From Mesorhizobium sp. B2-8-5 (lineage in GTDB: Bacteria; Pseudomonadota; Alphaproteobacteria; Rhizobiales; Rhizobiaceae): DNA of 64,000 nt. The notes beneath the pieces are model-generated. The model was not told the origin of the DNA. It saw nothing but the letters and a program-made list of their open reading frames with translations, and did no database searches. The DNA lies in assembly GCF_006440675.2 (NCBI RefSeq), contig NZ_CP083951.1:1054001-1118000 (forward strand). The letters run 5' to 3'. The position numbers were made by a program, and so were the translations under genes. Positions 9,454 to 18,333 of the stretch are shown here, in pieces. How positions within the stretch are numbered: position 1 is the stretch's first letter; each line of letters begins with the position of its first letter.

Positions 9454-9990
9454 ATGGATCTCATCCGTCAGCTCGAGGCCGAACAGGCCGCCAAGATCGA
9501 AGCCAAGCGCAAGCTGCCAGAATTCCAGCCGGGCGACACCGTGCGCGTCCAGGTGCGCGTCACCGAAGGCACCCGCACCCGCGTCCAGGCCTATGAGGGC
9601 GTCGTCATCGCCCGCGCCGGCTCGGGCTTCCAGGAGAATTTCACCGTCCGCAAGATTTCCTACGGCGAAGGCGTCGAGCGCGTTTTCCCGGTCTACTCGC
9701 CGATGGTCGAGGGCGTCGAGATCGTGCGCCGCGGCAAGGTTCGCCGCGCCAAGCTCTATTACCTGCGCGACCGTCGCGGCAAGTCGGCTCGCATTTCGGA
9801 AAACACCGGCGTGCGCGCCCGCAAGCTGAACGACGAAGAGCGTGATGCTTTGGCCGCCGAGCGCGCCCGCATCGAGGCCGAGAAGGTCGCGGCCGCCCAG
9901 GCGCTGGCCGCCGAGACGGCCGCCAAGGAAGCCGCCGAGAAGAAGGCCGCCGCTGAGGCTGCTTCGGCCGAGGCCGCCTCCGCCGAATAA
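9454..9990 (+). CDS. rplS: 50S ribosomal protein L19
   Basis: 178 residues. The first 125 or so match L19: [44 protein letters not shown], and the basic [23 protein letters not shown]. The remainder is an Ala/Glu/Lys-rich helical extension that is common in rhizobial L19 and absent from shorter homologues. L19 sits at the 30S-50S interface. A strong terminator follows directly. Confidence 0.96.
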   Translation: MDLIRQLEAEQAAKIEAKRKLPEFQPGDTVRVQVRVTEGTRTRVQAYEGVVIARAGSGFQENFTVRKISYGEGVERVFPVYSPMVEGVEIVRRGKVRRAKLYYLRDRRGKSARISENTGVRARKLNDEERDALAAERARIEAEKVAAAQALAAETAAKEAAEKKAAAEAASAEAASAE

Positions 9991-10013
9991 GGTTTCGTCG
10001 AAACAGGTTTGGA

Positions 10014-10036
10014 AAGGCGGCTTCGGCCGCCTTTTT
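10014..10036 (+). terminator. Rho-independent terminator after rplS
   Basis: Stem AAGGCGGC / GCCGCCTT closed by a TTCG tetraloop, followed by a short T run. Confidence 0.9.
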
Positions 10037-10087
10037 CATTTTCACCGAGCCGTGATCGCCAGCCGCAGGAAAGTCGCCTCGCCATCG

Positions 10088-10117
10088 TTGACAACAAATT
10101 ATCTTGTACACTAAATA
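10088..10117 (+). promoter_or_regulatory. promoter and probable OhrR operator of ohr-ohrR
   Basis: A TTGACA -35 box (10088-10093) and a TAAATA -10 box (10112-10117) are separated by 18 bases. Between them lies an inverted repeat ACAA-N6-TTGT (10094-10107), the type of AT-rich palindrome bound by MarR/OhrR repressors. A second pair TTGTA/TACAA (10104-10108, 10124-10128) overlaps the -10. The placement would let OhrR block RNA polymerase. Assignment to OhrR is inference from position. Confidence 0.6.
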
Positions 10118-10145
10118 ATCGCATACAAATCAAATGGAGACAAAA

Positions 10146-10565
10146 ATGTCGGCACTTTACAGCACCCAGGCTCACGTCACCGGCGGCCGCAACGGTCACG
10201 GCGAGACGAGCGACGGCCTGCTCAAGGTCGATCTGGCGATGCCGAACGAACTCGGCGGCAAGGGCGGCGCCACCAATCCCGAACAGCTTTTCGCCGTCGG
10301 CTATGCCGCCTGCTTCGAGAGCGCGGTGCGCTTCGTCGCCCGCCAGCAGAACCTGCCGCTTGAGGACGCTTCGGTCACCTCCACGGTGAGCCTCTATCCG
10401 AACGACCAGGGCGGCTTCAGGCTCGGCGTTTCACTGGCGGCCGAGATCAAGGGACTTGATCAGGCGGGCGCAGAGGCGCTTGTATCCGAAGCGCACAAGA
10501 TCTGCCCCTATTCCAATGCCATCCGGGGCAATATCGACGTGGCGCTCTCGGCAAAGGCTGCATGA
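10146..10565 (+). CDS. ohr: organic hydroperoxide resistance peroxidase Ohr
   Basis: 139-residue OsmC/Ohr-superfamily thiol peroxidase that reduces organic hydroperoxides in the cytoplasm. Both catalytic cysteines are visible: C56 in YAACFESA and C120 in HKICPYSNAIRGN. The conserved HVTGGRNG opening is present. ATG 10146 is preferred over 10134 because GGAGA sits five bases upstream of it and the family begins here. The stop overlaps the ATG of ohrR. A promoter with an operator-like palindrome precedes it. Confidence 0.95.
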   Translation: MSALYSTQAHVTGGRNGHGETSDGLLKVDLAMPNELGGKGGATNPEQLFAVGYAACFESAVRFVARQQNLPLEDASVTSTVSLYPNDQGGFRLGVSLAAEIKGLDQAGAEALVSEAHKICPYSNAIRGNIDVALSAKAA

Positions 10566-11062
10566 CGACGAAAACCGAAATCATGACAAAGCAAGCTCCG
10601 GCGCAGAGCGCCGGGGCGCTCGAGGTGCCGCGCCTCGACCAGCAGCTCTGCTTCGCGCTCTATTCGGCAAGCGGGCTGATGACAAAGCTTTACCGGCCGC
10701 TGCTCGATCCGCTCGGCCTCACCTATCCGCAATATCTGGCGATGCTGGCGCTGTGGCGGCATTCGCCGAGCACGATCGGCGAGCTCGGCGCAGCACTTGG
10801 CCTCGATTCGGCGACATTGACGCCGCTGATCAAGCGGATGGAAGCCGGCGGCCTCGTCACCCGCCGGCGCGATAGCGCCGACGAACGCCGGGTGCTGGTC
10901 GAGCCGACAGCGAAGGGTCAGGCGCTGCGGGCGAAGATGAAAGACGTGCAGGAGGGACTGAGCTGCGGCATGCCGCTGGAGCGAGCCGAGCTCAAAGCCC
11001 TGCACGGCACGCTGACGCGACTGGTCGCCGGATTGCGCGAAGCTACGGCCGATCAGGACTGA
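10562..11062 (+). CDS. ohrR: MarR-family organic peroxide sensor OhrR
   Basis: 166 residues. The N-terminal LDQQLCFALYSAS segment carries the peroxide-sensing cysteine (C30 here), followed by the winged-helix region (YLAMLALW, TIGELGAALGLDSATLTPLIKRME, RRRDSADERRVLVEPT). OhrR represses ohr and is released when its cysteine is oxidised by organic hydroperoxides. It overlaps ohr by four bases, so repressor and target share one message and the repressor should be autoregulated. Further cysteine near SCGMPLERAEL may take part in disulfide formation. Confidence 0.93.
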   Translation: MTTKTEIMTKQAPAQSAGALEVPRLDQQLCFALYSASGLMTKLYRPLLDPLGLTYPQYLAMLALWRHSPSTIGELGAALGLDSATLTPLIKRMEAGGLVTRRRDSADERRVLVEPTAKGQALRAKMKDVQEGLSCGMPLERAELKALHGTLTRLVAGLREATADQD

Positions 11063-11166
11063 ACGCCGCAAAGGCTGTCCTCGAAACCATTCCCGAAGAG
11101 CATCGGATTGCGTGTTGGCCGGCCTGCTTCAGCGAGGACCGGCTTGCAAGGCGCATGCGGCTCTAT

Positions 11167-11228
11167 CTCTTTGTTTTTACGCAATTCCGAACGGAAAACC
11201 GCTTCACACTTTTCCTGGAATTGCTCTA
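11167..11228. repeat. palindromic intergenic repeat, family A copy 2
   Basis: TCTTTGTTTTTACGCAATTCCG, then ACGGAAAACCGC, then CACTTTTCCTGGAATTGCTC. The outer GCAATTCC/GGAATTGC arms are inverted. It precedes the ABC transporter binding-protein gene. Confidence 0.8.
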
Positions 11229-11293
11229 AAGTCGGCACCGGATTTTTCCTGGCCGCGAGATTGCAGCGCGGCCTGCACTTTCGGAGATTTGTC

Positions 11294-12091
11294 ATGACCA
11301 AGTCGAAACTGCTGCTGGCCGCCATGGTGGCCTGCCTTCTCGCGCCTGTCGCGGCGCTCGCCGACAATCTGCCCGATCTCGGCGGCAAAAAGGTCGTGGT
11401 GGTAACGGAAAACGCCTATCCGCCGCTGCAGTTCATCGACAAGAAGACCGGCAAGCAGATCGGCTGGGAATATGACGCGATGGACGAGATCGCCAAGCGG
11501 CTGAATTTCAAGGTCGAGTACCAGAACACCTCCTGGGACGCGATGATCCAGGCGGTTTCCGACAATCAGTACAACATCGGCATGACCGGCATCACCATCA
11601 AGGACGACCGCAAGGAGAAGGTCGACTTCTCCGACCCCTATATGCGCTCGGAGCAATTCATGCTGGTGCGCGGCGATGAAAGCCGCTTCACCGACGCCAA
11701 GACCTTCGGCGCCTTCAAGGACGGGCTGATCGGCGCCCAGCCGGGCACCACGCCTTTCTACACCGCCGTCTACAGCGTGCTCGACGGCAACGAGCAGAAC
11801 CCGCGGATAAAGCTGTTCGAGACGTTCGGCGCGACCGTGCAGGCGCTGAAGACGGGCGACGTCGACGTCGTGCTCACCGACGGCACCGCGGGCCAGGGCT
11901 ATGTCGATGCCTCCGAAGGCAAGCTGAAGCTGATCGGCGGGCCGCTCGGCACCGAGGATTTCGGCTTCATCTTCCCGAAGGGCTCGGACCTGGTGAAGCC
12001 TGTCAATGCCGCCATCGCCGCGCTCAAGGCGGACGGCACGTTCGATAAGCTCAACAAGAAATGGTTCCTCGATTACAAGATGGGGCAGTAG
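11294..12091 (+). CDS. amino-acid ABC transporter substrate-binding protein
   Basis: 265 residues. A signal peptide (MTKSKLLLAA...AALA before DNLPDL) exports it to the periplasm. The mature part is a family 3 solute-binding fold: VVVTENAYPPLQFID, WEYDAMDEIAKRLNFKVEY, MTGITIKDDRKEKVDFSDPY, and a late DVVLTDG..GQGYV. This class binds polar amino acids or opines. I start at 11294, not at the longer frame, because only this start gives the signal peptide. The permease follows after a repeat-filled gap; no ATPase gene is nearby. Confidence 0.92.
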   Translation: MTKSKLLLAAMVACLLAPVAALADNLPDLGGKKVVVVTENAYPPLQFIDKKTGKQIGWEYDAMDEIAKRLNFKVEYQNTSWDAMIQAVSDNQYNIGMTGITIKDDRKEKVDFSDPYMRSEQFMLVRGDESRFTDAKTFGAFKDGLIGAQPGTTPFYTAVYSVLDGNEQNPRIKLFETFGATVQALKTGDVDVVLTDGTAGQGYVDASEGKLKLIGGPLGTEDFGFIFPKGSDLVKPVNAAIAALKADGTFDKLNKKWFLDYKMGQ

Positions 12092-12120
12092 GCGCTGTTG
12101 TCGCGACGGCCGGCAAAGCT

Positions 12121-12312
12121 GCCAATCTCCCCCCTTGCGGGGGAGATGCCCGGCAGGGCAGAGGGGGGTGTGCAGGATCGCGACATTTCCGTTCTAAGCT
12201 TCTGCGAAGAGAATCCGGTCAGAGGCGGTGATCGCAACCAGTTGATAGGCCGGCGGGACAGCACCCCCCTCTGTCCTACCGGACATCTCCCCCGCAAGGG
12301 GGGAGATCGGCA
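12121..12312. repeat. facing pair of palindromic repeats, family B
   Basis: Two units of about 50 bp in opposite orientation: CTCCCCCCTTGCGGGGGAG with GATGCCCGGCAGGGCAGAGGGGGG (12126-12170), and its inverted counterpart (12262-12312). Each unit has its own hairpin, and the pair can also fold together. It separates the binding-protein and permease genes of one ABC transporter. Confidence 0.8.
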
Positions 12313-12351
12313 GCTCTTGCGAAGGCATCTATTCACCAGCGTTGGGAACTG

Positions 12352-13161
12352 ATGCCCGCCACCCCATCCGCCAAATCCGAATTCCCCTGGTGGCTGGCAG
12401 CCGCCCTCGCCCTTGCTTTGGCCGCCGCCCTCGCCATTGCCTCCAGCGACCTCTATGCGCAAGTCTTCGCCACCGTCGCTAAGGGCATCGGCATCACCAT
12501 CTTCGTCACCGCGGTCGCTTTCGCGCTGGCCTCCGCGCTTGGACTTGGCATTGCGCTAATGGCGCTGTCGGGGTCGCAATGGCTGCGGCAGATCGCGCGC
12601 TTCTATGTCGAGATCATCCGCGGCGTGCCGATCCTGGTGCTGTTGTTCTGGATCGCCTTTGCCGGCGCGCCGGCCTTCGTCGCCGCCTGGAACGCGTTGA
12701 CCGCGCCGCTGCAGAGCGCCGGCCTGATCGGCGAACTGCTGGTGCGCGACGTATCGCTGCTCTGGCGCGCCATCATGGCTTTGACCATCGGCTACTCGGC
12801 CTTCATCTCGGAAGTGTTCCGCGCCGGCATCCAGTCGGTCGAGAAGGGACAGATCGAAGCCGCGAAGGCGCTTGGGCTCAGCCGGGCGCAGCGCTTCCGG
12901 CTGATTGTGTTCCCGCAGGCGATCCGCATGATCCTGCCGCCGCTCGGCAACGATTTCGTCGCCATGGTCAAGGATTCCTCGCTGGTCTCGGTGCTCGGCG
13001 TCGCCGACATTACCCAGATCGGCAAGGTCTATGCCGCGGGCTCCTTCCGCTTCTTCGAGACCTATTCGATCGTCGCCTATATCTACCTTATCCTGACCGT
13101 CGGCCTGTCGCTGGCGCTGCGGGCGCTGGAACAGCGGCTGCGCCGGCAGCATCAGCAATAG
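12352..13161 (+). CDS. amino-acid ABC transporter permease (HisM type)
   Basis: 269 residues with five or six transmembrane segments. It carries the permease features EIIRGVPILVLLFW and the EAA loop (QIEAAKALGLSRAQRFRLIVFPQA), followed by LPPLGNDFVAMVKDSSLVSVLGV. These identify a polar-amino-acid permease that couples to an ATPase through the EAA loop. It would act with the binding protein upstream. Neither a second permease nor an ATPase gene is adjacent, so it probably homodimerises and uses an ATPase encoded elsewhere. Confidence 0.92.
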   Translation: MPATPSAKSEFPWWLAAALALALAAALAIASSDLYAQVFATVAKGIGITIFVTAVAFALASALGLGIALMALSGSQWLRQIARFYVEIIRGVPILVLLFWIAFAGAPAFVAAWNALTAPLQSAGLIGELLVRDVSLLWRAIMALTIGYSAFISEVFRAGIQSVEKGQIEAAKALGLSRAQRFRLIVFPQAIRMILPPLGNDFVAMVKDSSLVSVLGVADITQIGKVYAAGSFRFFETYSIVAYIYLILTVGLSLALRALEQRLRRQHQQ

Positions 13162-13186
13162 CGGGGGGCGCCAAAGTCCGCGCTAC

Positions 13187-13249
13187 CTCTTTGTTTCCGA
13201 CGCAATTCCGGGCGGAAAACCGGTTCCCACTTTTCCTGGAATTGCTCTA
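13187..13249. repeat. palindromic intergenic repeat, family A copy 3
   Basis: Same block order as the copy at 11167: CTCTTTGTTTCCGACGCAAT, GGCGGAAAACCGG, CACTTTTCCTGGAATTGCTC. Confidence 0.8.
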
Positions 13250-13284
13250 CCTTGGTCACATGCATCCGGCGGAGGAGACGTCCC

Positions 13285-13935
13285 ATGAATTTCGACAAGG
13301 CCAATGCGGCGCTGGACTCCGTCTATTCGGCCGACTCGCCGGAAGGGCTCGCCAAGGCCTATGCCGACTGGGCCGCGACCTATGACAGCGAGACCGCCTC
13401 GCTTGGCTATCTCCTGCCTTTCCTGATCACCGCCTGGGTGGCGCGGCACGTGCCGGCGGGCGAAGGTCCGCTGCTCGACGCCGGCTGCGGCACGGGCCTG
13501 TCGGGGCCGTCGCTCAAGGCTCTGGGCTATGGCGACATCGCCGGGCTCGACCTCTCCGACGACATGCTGAAGATCGCCGGCAGCCGCCAGGCCAATGGCA
13601 AGCCGGCCTATGGCGAGCTGAAGAAGACGATGCTCGGCGGTCCGCTGCCCTGGCCCGACCGGCATTTCCGCGCCTTCTTCTCGACCGGCGTCTTCACCAT
13701 CGGTCATGCCCCTGCCTCCGGCTTGCACGAACTGGTGCGCATCACCAGAAGCGGCGGCCACGCCATCTTCACCGTGCGCGACCAGGTTTTCGAGAGCGGC
13801 GGTTTTCAAACGGTGTTCGACGAGCTGACCCAGGCGAAGAGATGGCGGCTCGTAGAGCAAAGCCCGTGGTTCCGCTGCTACGCGATCGGCGACCCGGAAG
13901 CGCTGGTGAAGACGTTCGTGTTCGAGGTGGTTTGA
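13285..13935 (+). CDS. class I SAM-dependent methyltransferase
   Basis: 216 residues. SAM-binding motif I is LLDAGCGTGLSG, with an acidic GLDLSDDML segment after it and a proline-rich LPWPD before the post-motif helices. An N-terminal AYADWAATYD is typical of small-molecule methyltransferases of the UbiE/TPMT-like kind. ATG 13285 has a GGAGGAG ribosome-binding site ten bases upstream. The substrate is unknown. It stands alone between two repeat-containing gaps. Confidence 0.85.
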   Translation: MNFDKANAALDSVYSADSPEGLAKAYADWAATYDSETASLGYLLPFLITAWVARHVPAGEGPLLDAGCGTGLSGPSLKALGYGDIAGLDLSDDMLKIAGSRQANGKPAYGELKKTMLGGPLPWPDRHFRAFFSTGVFTIGHAPASGLHELVRITRSGGHAIFTVRDQVFESGGFQTVFDELTQAKRWRLVEQSPWFRCYAIGDPEALVKTFVFEVV

Positions 13936-14492
13936 GCCGTGAGCTCGCCGATCTTGCCTCCCTTCCTCTCCCTCCGGAGGGGGGAGAGGTGGCGCTGCGA
14001 AGCAGCGACGGAACGGGGGACGGCGGTCCTCAAATGCGCCGTCGCTAATAACTCGCCACCGGCCCCTATAAAGCCGAGGCAATGCTCGGTTTGAAATAAC
14101 AATGGCCGAGCCAAGTCGACCCCCACTCCGTCGAGCTTCGCTCGCCACCTCTCCCCCGATCGGCGGGGGAGAGGAAGGGCGCGCGCTCGCCGACCTTGGC
14201 GCTCTGCCTTTGCCCTCCGAAGGTGTGGGAATGTGAGGGCGAGGAACAAGGTCCCAGCCGCTAATTGCCGAAAAGCCAAAACATTGCTATCTACGCCGCC
14301 ATGGAAAAGCTTTTCAGCGATCCGGCCTACAAGGGTTTCGTGCTGCAGGACAGAAAGCGCCTGCCGTCGCGATTTGCCGCGCGGGTCTGCGGCGCGCTCA
14401 CCTGCCGACTTCGCCGGGCCGACTGATCGAAGTCGCTTGCCGGCCGAAGCCACGCCAGCTTTTCCTATTCTCATATCGACGGATTTACGCAC
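13936..14492. other. repeat-containing intergenic region before leuC
   Basis: 557 bases. It contains a facing pair of palindromic units (13961-14026 and 14119-14181), each built of a CCTCTCC..GGAGAGG hairpin plus a flanking GTGGCG or CTCGCCAC segment; these resemble family B in design but not in sequence. The last 200 bases should hold the leuC promoter and leader. A 41-codon frame at 14301-14426 has no ribosome-binding site and is not called. Confidence 0.6.
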
Positions 14493-15902
14493 ATGAGCGC
14501 ACCGCGCACCCTCTACGACAAGATCTTCGACGACCACACGGTCGACCGCCAGGACGACGGCACCTGCCTGCTCTATATCGACCGCCACCTTGTCCACGAA
14601 GTCACCAGCCCGCAGGCCTTCGAAGGCCTGCGCATGAGCGGCCGCAAGGTCCGCCATCCGGAAAAGACGCTGGCCGTGGTCGACCACAACGTGCCGACCT
14701 CGCCCGAGCGCAAGTTCGGCATCAAGAACGAGGAAAGCCGCATCCAGGTCGAGGCGCTGGCCAAGAACGCCAAGGATTTCGGCATCGAATATTATTCCGA
14801 GAACGATATCCGCCAAGGCATCGTCCACATCATCGGACCGGAACAGGGCTTCACGCTGCCCGGCATGACAATCGTCTGCGGCGACAGCCACACCTCCACG
14901 CACGGCGCTTTCGGCGCGCTGGCGCATGGCATCGGCACGTCGGAAGTCGAGCATGTGCTGGCCACCCAGACGCTGATCCAGCGCAAGGCCAAGAATATGC
15001 TGGTGCGCGTCGACGGCCAGTTGCCGGAAGGCGTCACCGCCAAGGACATCATCCTTGCCATCATCGGCGAGATCGGCACCGCCGGCGGCACCGGCTACGT
15101 CATCGAATATGCCGGCGAAGCGATCCGCTCGCTGTCGATGGAAGGCCGCATGACGATCTGCAACATGTCGATCGAGGGCGGCGCGCGGGCAGGCCTGATC
15201 GCGCCGGACGAGACGACCTTTGCCTATGTGAAGGACAAGCCGCGCGCGCCGAAGGGCGCTGCCTGGGATGCCGCGCTCGCCTATTGGAAGACGCTGCAGT
15301 CCGACGAGGGCGCACATTTCGACAAGGTCGTGGTGCTCGACGCGCAGAAACTGCCGCCGATCGTCTCCTGGGGCTCCTCGCCCGAGGACGTCGTCTCGGT
15401 GCAGGGAATCGTGCCCAATCCGCAAGAGATCGCGGACGAGAACAAGCGCACGTCGAAGATCCGCGCGCTCGACTATATGGGGCTGACGCCGGGGACCAAG
15501 ATCACCGACATAGCGCTCGACCGCGTCTTCATCGGCTCCTGCACCAACGGCCGCATCGAAGACCTGCGCGCCGCCGCCAAGGTGGTCGAGGGCAAGACCG
15601 TCAATCCGCGCGTCAATGCCATGATCGTGCCCGGCTCGGGCCTGGTCAAGGAACAAGCGGAGGCCGAGGGCCTCGACAAGATCTTCGTCGCCGCCGGCTT
15701 CGATTGGCGCGAGCCGGGCTGCTCGATGTGCCTGGCCATGAACGACGACCGGCTGAAGCCGCATGAACGCTGCGCCTCGACCTCGAACCGCAATTTCGAG
15801 GGCCGGCAGGGCTTCAAGGGCCGCACCCACCTGGTGTCGCCGGCCATGGCGGCGGCCGCCGCGATCGCCGGCCACTTTGTCGACATCCGCGACTGGAAGT
15901 AA
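14493..15902 (+). CDS. leuC: 3-isopropylmalate dehydratase large subunit
   Basis: 469 residues, normal for LeuC, which with LeuD isomerises 2- to 3-isopropylmalate in leucine synthesis. The 4Fe-4S cluster cysteines are seen in [14 protein letters not shown] and [11 protein letters not shown]. The aconitase-type segments [23 protein letters not shown] and [12 protein letters not shown] are intact. leuD is not adjacent in this window. A terminator follows 20 bases after the stop, so leuC ends its transcript here. Confidence 0.97.
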   Translation: MSAPRTLYDKIFDDHTVDRQDDGTCLLYIDRHLVHEVTSPQAFEGLRMSGRKVRHPEKTLAVVDHNVPTSPERKFGIKNEESRIQVEALAKNAKDFGIEYYSENDIRQGIVHIIGPEQGFTLPGMTIVCGDSHTSTHGAFGALAHGIGTSEVEHVLATQTLIQRKAKNMLVRVDGQLPEGVTAKDIILAIIGEIGTAGGTGYVIEYAGEAIRSLSMEGRMTICNMSIEGGARAGLIAPDETTFAYVKDKPRAPKGAAWDAALAYWKTLQSDEGAHFDKVVVLDAQKLPPIVSWGSSPEDVVSVQGIVPNPQEIADENKRTSKIRALDYMGLTPGTKITDIALDRVFIGSCTNGRIEDLRAAAKVVEGKTVNPRVNAMIVPGSGLVKEQAEAEGLDKIFVAAGFDWREPGCSMCLAMNDDRLKPHERCASTSNRNFEGRQGFKGRTHLVSPAMAAAAAIAGHFVDIRDWK

Positions 15903-15923
15903 CAGCCGGCTGCGTCTCTCAAC

Positions 15924-15952
15924 AAAGGCCCGGGCAGGACGTCCGGGCCTTT
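15924..15952 (+). terminator. Rho-independent terminator after leuC
   Basis: Stem AAAGGCCCGG / CCGGGCCTTT with a nine-base loop and a T-containing 3' flank. The minus-strand gene ending at 15966 may also use it. Confidence 0.85.
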
Positions 15953-15965
15953 TGCTTTCAGCGCT

Positions 15966-16271
15966 CTATCTGCGAATGATCTCGTGAAACTCCTCGCGCC
16001 GGCCGGGCTCGTCGGCGGCGACGACCAAGGCCAACTGCCGCTCGTCGAAAATCCTGAACCATTCGTCCCACTCCACGAGCTCGTAGCCGCCGCTGTTGAT
16101 CGAACGCTCCGGGCGGTCGGTGTCTTCATAGGCCTGCTGCCCAAAAACCAGTCGCAGCATGGGCTGCGTTCCCGCCTCGGGCGAGACGTCGACGATGGCC
16201 GGGAAGCCGGCGCGCGCCGCCGCCCAGGAGCGGATTTCATCGTGGTTCGTCAAAGTGATCGTGCCGGCCAT
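15966..16271 (-). CDS. conserved small protein of unknown function
   Basis: 101 residues (MAGTITLTNHDEIRSWAAARAG onward). I chose 16271 because GGGAGA lies eight bases upstream; a frame extending to 16313 lacks this. The sequence is acidic, has no signal or membrane segment, and contains SINSGGYELVEWDEWFRIFDERQLALVVA, a compact alpha/beta pattern. The good ribosome-binding site and protein-like composition support a real gene. No function assigned. Confidence 0.75.
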   Translation of the reverse strand: MAGTITLTNHDEIRSWAAARAGFPAIVDVSPEAGTQPMLRLVFGQQAYEDTDRPERSINSGGYELVEWDEWFRIFDERQLALVVAADEPGRREEFHEIIRR

Positions 16272-16431
16272 CTCGATCGTCTCCCGTCTGGCGTCTCCTG
16301 TCTGGCCGGACAACGCCGCTCCGGCAGGCCGGTTCCGTGTGGCATGCGATGTGCTCGTCGGGGCTTAACCGCTTGTTTGGGCTTAGGTCCTAGTATCTCC
16401 CCCTGGGTAAGTTGGGGAAAGTCGCAGTCCT

Positions 16432-17628
16432 TTGGACACCGGTCTGCTCATAGCGCTGCTCAATCCGTCGATAGCGCTAGCGCTTGGCGCCGCGTTCCTC
16501 GTGCTGTTTTCCTATCAGCGTCATCGCCCGTATCTGGCTGCGCTCGGCGCGAGCTACTGCCTGTCGGCGCCGGGTTTCCTGCTGCAGTATTTCACGCTTC
16601 CGATCGGCGTGGCGCTGACCAAGCTGGCTTCCAACATCTGTTTCACGATCGCGGCCTGCTGCCTCTCCAGCGCGATCGTCGCGCGCTATGGGCGGCGCGT
16701 GCCCTATGTAGGCATCGGTATCGTGACCGGAGGCGGGCTCGCCGCTTTCATCTGGTTCATGTTCGTCGAGCCGGACCTCACCTGGCGCGTGCTCGTCATG
16801 AATTTCGGCTTTGGCGCGCTCAGCCTGCTGGTCGCCGCGGAACTGAGAACGGTGCGCAACAACGGTCCGACCGAGAAAATCCTGTTCGCGCTGTCGCTGC
16901 TTTCCGGGCTGAACTTCATCGCCCGCACGCTGATCGTCGTCATCGCGCATGGACCGTTCCTTGGCTATGACGGCTTCTACGGCTCGTCCTACTGGACGAC
17001 GGCGCTGCTTTCGCACGCGCTGTTGTCGCTGCTGATCGCGCTTAGCCTGTTCACGGCCGCGGCGCTCGACGTGATGAGGGCACTGAAGGCCGAGACCCAC
17101 ACGGATCCGCTCTCGGGCATCCTCAACCGCCGCGGCTTCGAGGAGCGGGCAACCGTGTTGCTCGACCAGTGCGGCAAGGCGGGGTTTCCCGTCGCCCTGG
17201 TGCTTGCCGATCTCGATCACTTCAAGGCGCTGAACGACCAACATGGGCATGAGGCCGGCGACCGGGTTATCGCCGATTTCGCCGCCAAGTTGCGTTCCGC
17301 CACCGGCGCACGCGGGGCCGCCGGCCGCATCGGCGGCGAAGAGTTCGCCGTGCTTTTGCCGCTCAGCGACCTGGGGGCGGCAAGGCTCTTCGCCGAAGCG
17401 ATCCGCGCTTTCTATTCGGCCGGCGCGATCGACGGGCTGCCGCCCGATACCAGGGTCACGGCCAGCTTCGGCGTTGCCGCGCGAAGCGGCAGGGAAGGCC
17501 TGGCGCCGCTGATGCGGCGCGCCGACGAGGCGCTCTACAAGGCCAAAAAGAACGGCCGCGACAGCGTGCGGCTTTCCTATGAGAGACCTGAAACCGCCTT
17601 CGCTGCCGAGCCGCTCGCCGTCGGCTGA
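16432..17628 (+). CDS. membrane-bound GGDEF diguanylate cyclase
   Basis: 398 residues. The N-terminal half has about six or seven hydrophobic segments (residues 1-215) forming a membrane sensor I cannot name. The C-terminal half is a GGDEF domain: DPLSGILNRRGFE, ADLDHFKALNDQHGHEAGD, and the active-site RIGGEEFAVLLP, so c-di-GMP synthesis is expected. The allosteric RxxD site that should lie upstream of GGEEF is absent (small residues stand there), suggesting no product feedback at that site. Start is TTG at 16432 with a weak ribosome-binding site, so the N-terminus is uncertain. Confidence 0.88.
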   Translation: MDTGLLIALLNPSIALALGAAFLVLFSYQRHRPYLAALGASYCLSAPGFLLQYFTLPIGVALTKLASNICFTIAACCLSSAIVARYGRRVPYVGIGIVTGGGLAAFIWFMFVEPDLTWRVLVMNFGFGALSLLVAAELRTVRNNGPTEKILFALSLLSGLNFIARTLIVVIAHGPFLGYDGFYGSSYWTTALLSHALLSLLIALSLFTAAALDVMRALKAETHTDPLSGILNRRGFEERATVLLDQCGKAGFPVALVLADLDHFKALNDQHGHEAGDRVIADFAAKLRSATGARGAAGRIGGEEFAVLLPLSDLGAARLFAEAIRAFYSAGAIDGLPPDTRVTASFGVAARSGREGLAPLMRRADEALYKAKKNGRDSVRLSYERPETAFAAEPLAVG

Positions 17629-17727
17629 TACATACAGGCCCGGCGGCGGCGGCATTCATGGCGGTTGTCGTCTATGACACCGGACGCGTGTCAGGCGCGC
17701 TGTGACGGCGCCAAACGCCGACGATCT

Positions 17728-18084
17728 TCAACGGCAAGGGCTGAGATTGGGCATCTCGCCGTCGGAAAGCCCGTACATATAGGAGCGGCCCTTCACCAGC
17801 ACCGGCGGCTGGTAGCAGCCGGGCGCGCCGGGTTCGTCCGCATCGTCATAGACGACATCCGGCTGGCCGGCGCTGGTGAATTCGGAAAGCTTTTTCGCAA
17901 GCTTGCCCTCGCCGACGACGATGCGCTTGTAGCCGGCGGCGCTGTCGATGACGAGATTGCCGAAGGAATCGGCATAGACACGGTCGTGATGGCGCAAGCC
18001 GGCTTCGGCCGGCGCGGCGATTGCCATGACAAACCCTGCCAGCGCCGCGGCCGCGAGGCTTGCCCGCACTGAATTCGAACGCAT
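17728..18084 (-). CDS. small secreted protein, likely CtrA-controlled
   Basis: 118 residues. A signal peptide (MRSNSVRASLAAAALAGFVMA...PAEA before GLRHHDRV) is followed by a short periplasmic domain. That domain contains two cysteines (GCYQPPVL and the final LSPCR), which could pair. I do not recognise the family. About 60 bases upstream of the start is a perfect TTAA-N7-TTAA box, see the separate entry. Role unknown; cell-envelope location is inferred. Confidence 0.75.
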   Translation of the reverse strand: MRSNSVRASLAAAALAGFVMAIAAPAEAGLRHHDRVYADSFGNLVIDSAAGYKRIVVGEGKLAKKLSEFTSAGQPDVVYDDADEPGAPGCYQPPVLVKGRSYMYGLSDGEMPNLSPCR

Positions 18085-18142
18085 GTCGCTCTCCCTTGAT
18101 CGGCGCGACAGATCGCGCCTGGAATCCGGTTCGAATCGGAAA

Positions 18143-18157
18143 TTAACTCTTTCTTAA
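18143..18157 (-). promoter_or_regulatory. putative CtrA binding site
   Basis: TTAA-CTCTTTC-TTAA matches the CtrA consensus TTAA-N7-TTAA exactly, with a flanking C. It lies 59 bases upstream of the start of the minus-strand secreted-protein gene at 18084. Binding is inferred from consensus alone. Confidence 0.6.
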
Positions 18158-18333
18158 CCTTTGTTAAGAGGCGGGAGGCCTTCGGCGCCGGTTCTTAGGG
18201 AACATGGTTAATTTCGAGGGCCGGCTTGCCAGGCAACAGGGCGGTCGCAGTGCCGATCTGACTTCAGGTCACCTTGATCTTGCAACGTCGCGTGGCTACA
18301 GCGGTCCACCGTTTCACAGTAACGGCAAGCGGC

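Noticed and set aside
10134-10145. Longer ohr start (METKMSAL)
   Set aside because: The GGAGA ribosome-binding site lies inside this extension and serves ATG 10146.
14301-14426. 41-codon frame before leuC (starts MEKLFSDPAYKGF)
   Set aside because: No ribosome-binding site, no coupling to leuC, and the tail looks like random Arg/Cys-rich translation. Possible leader peptide, but too weak to call.
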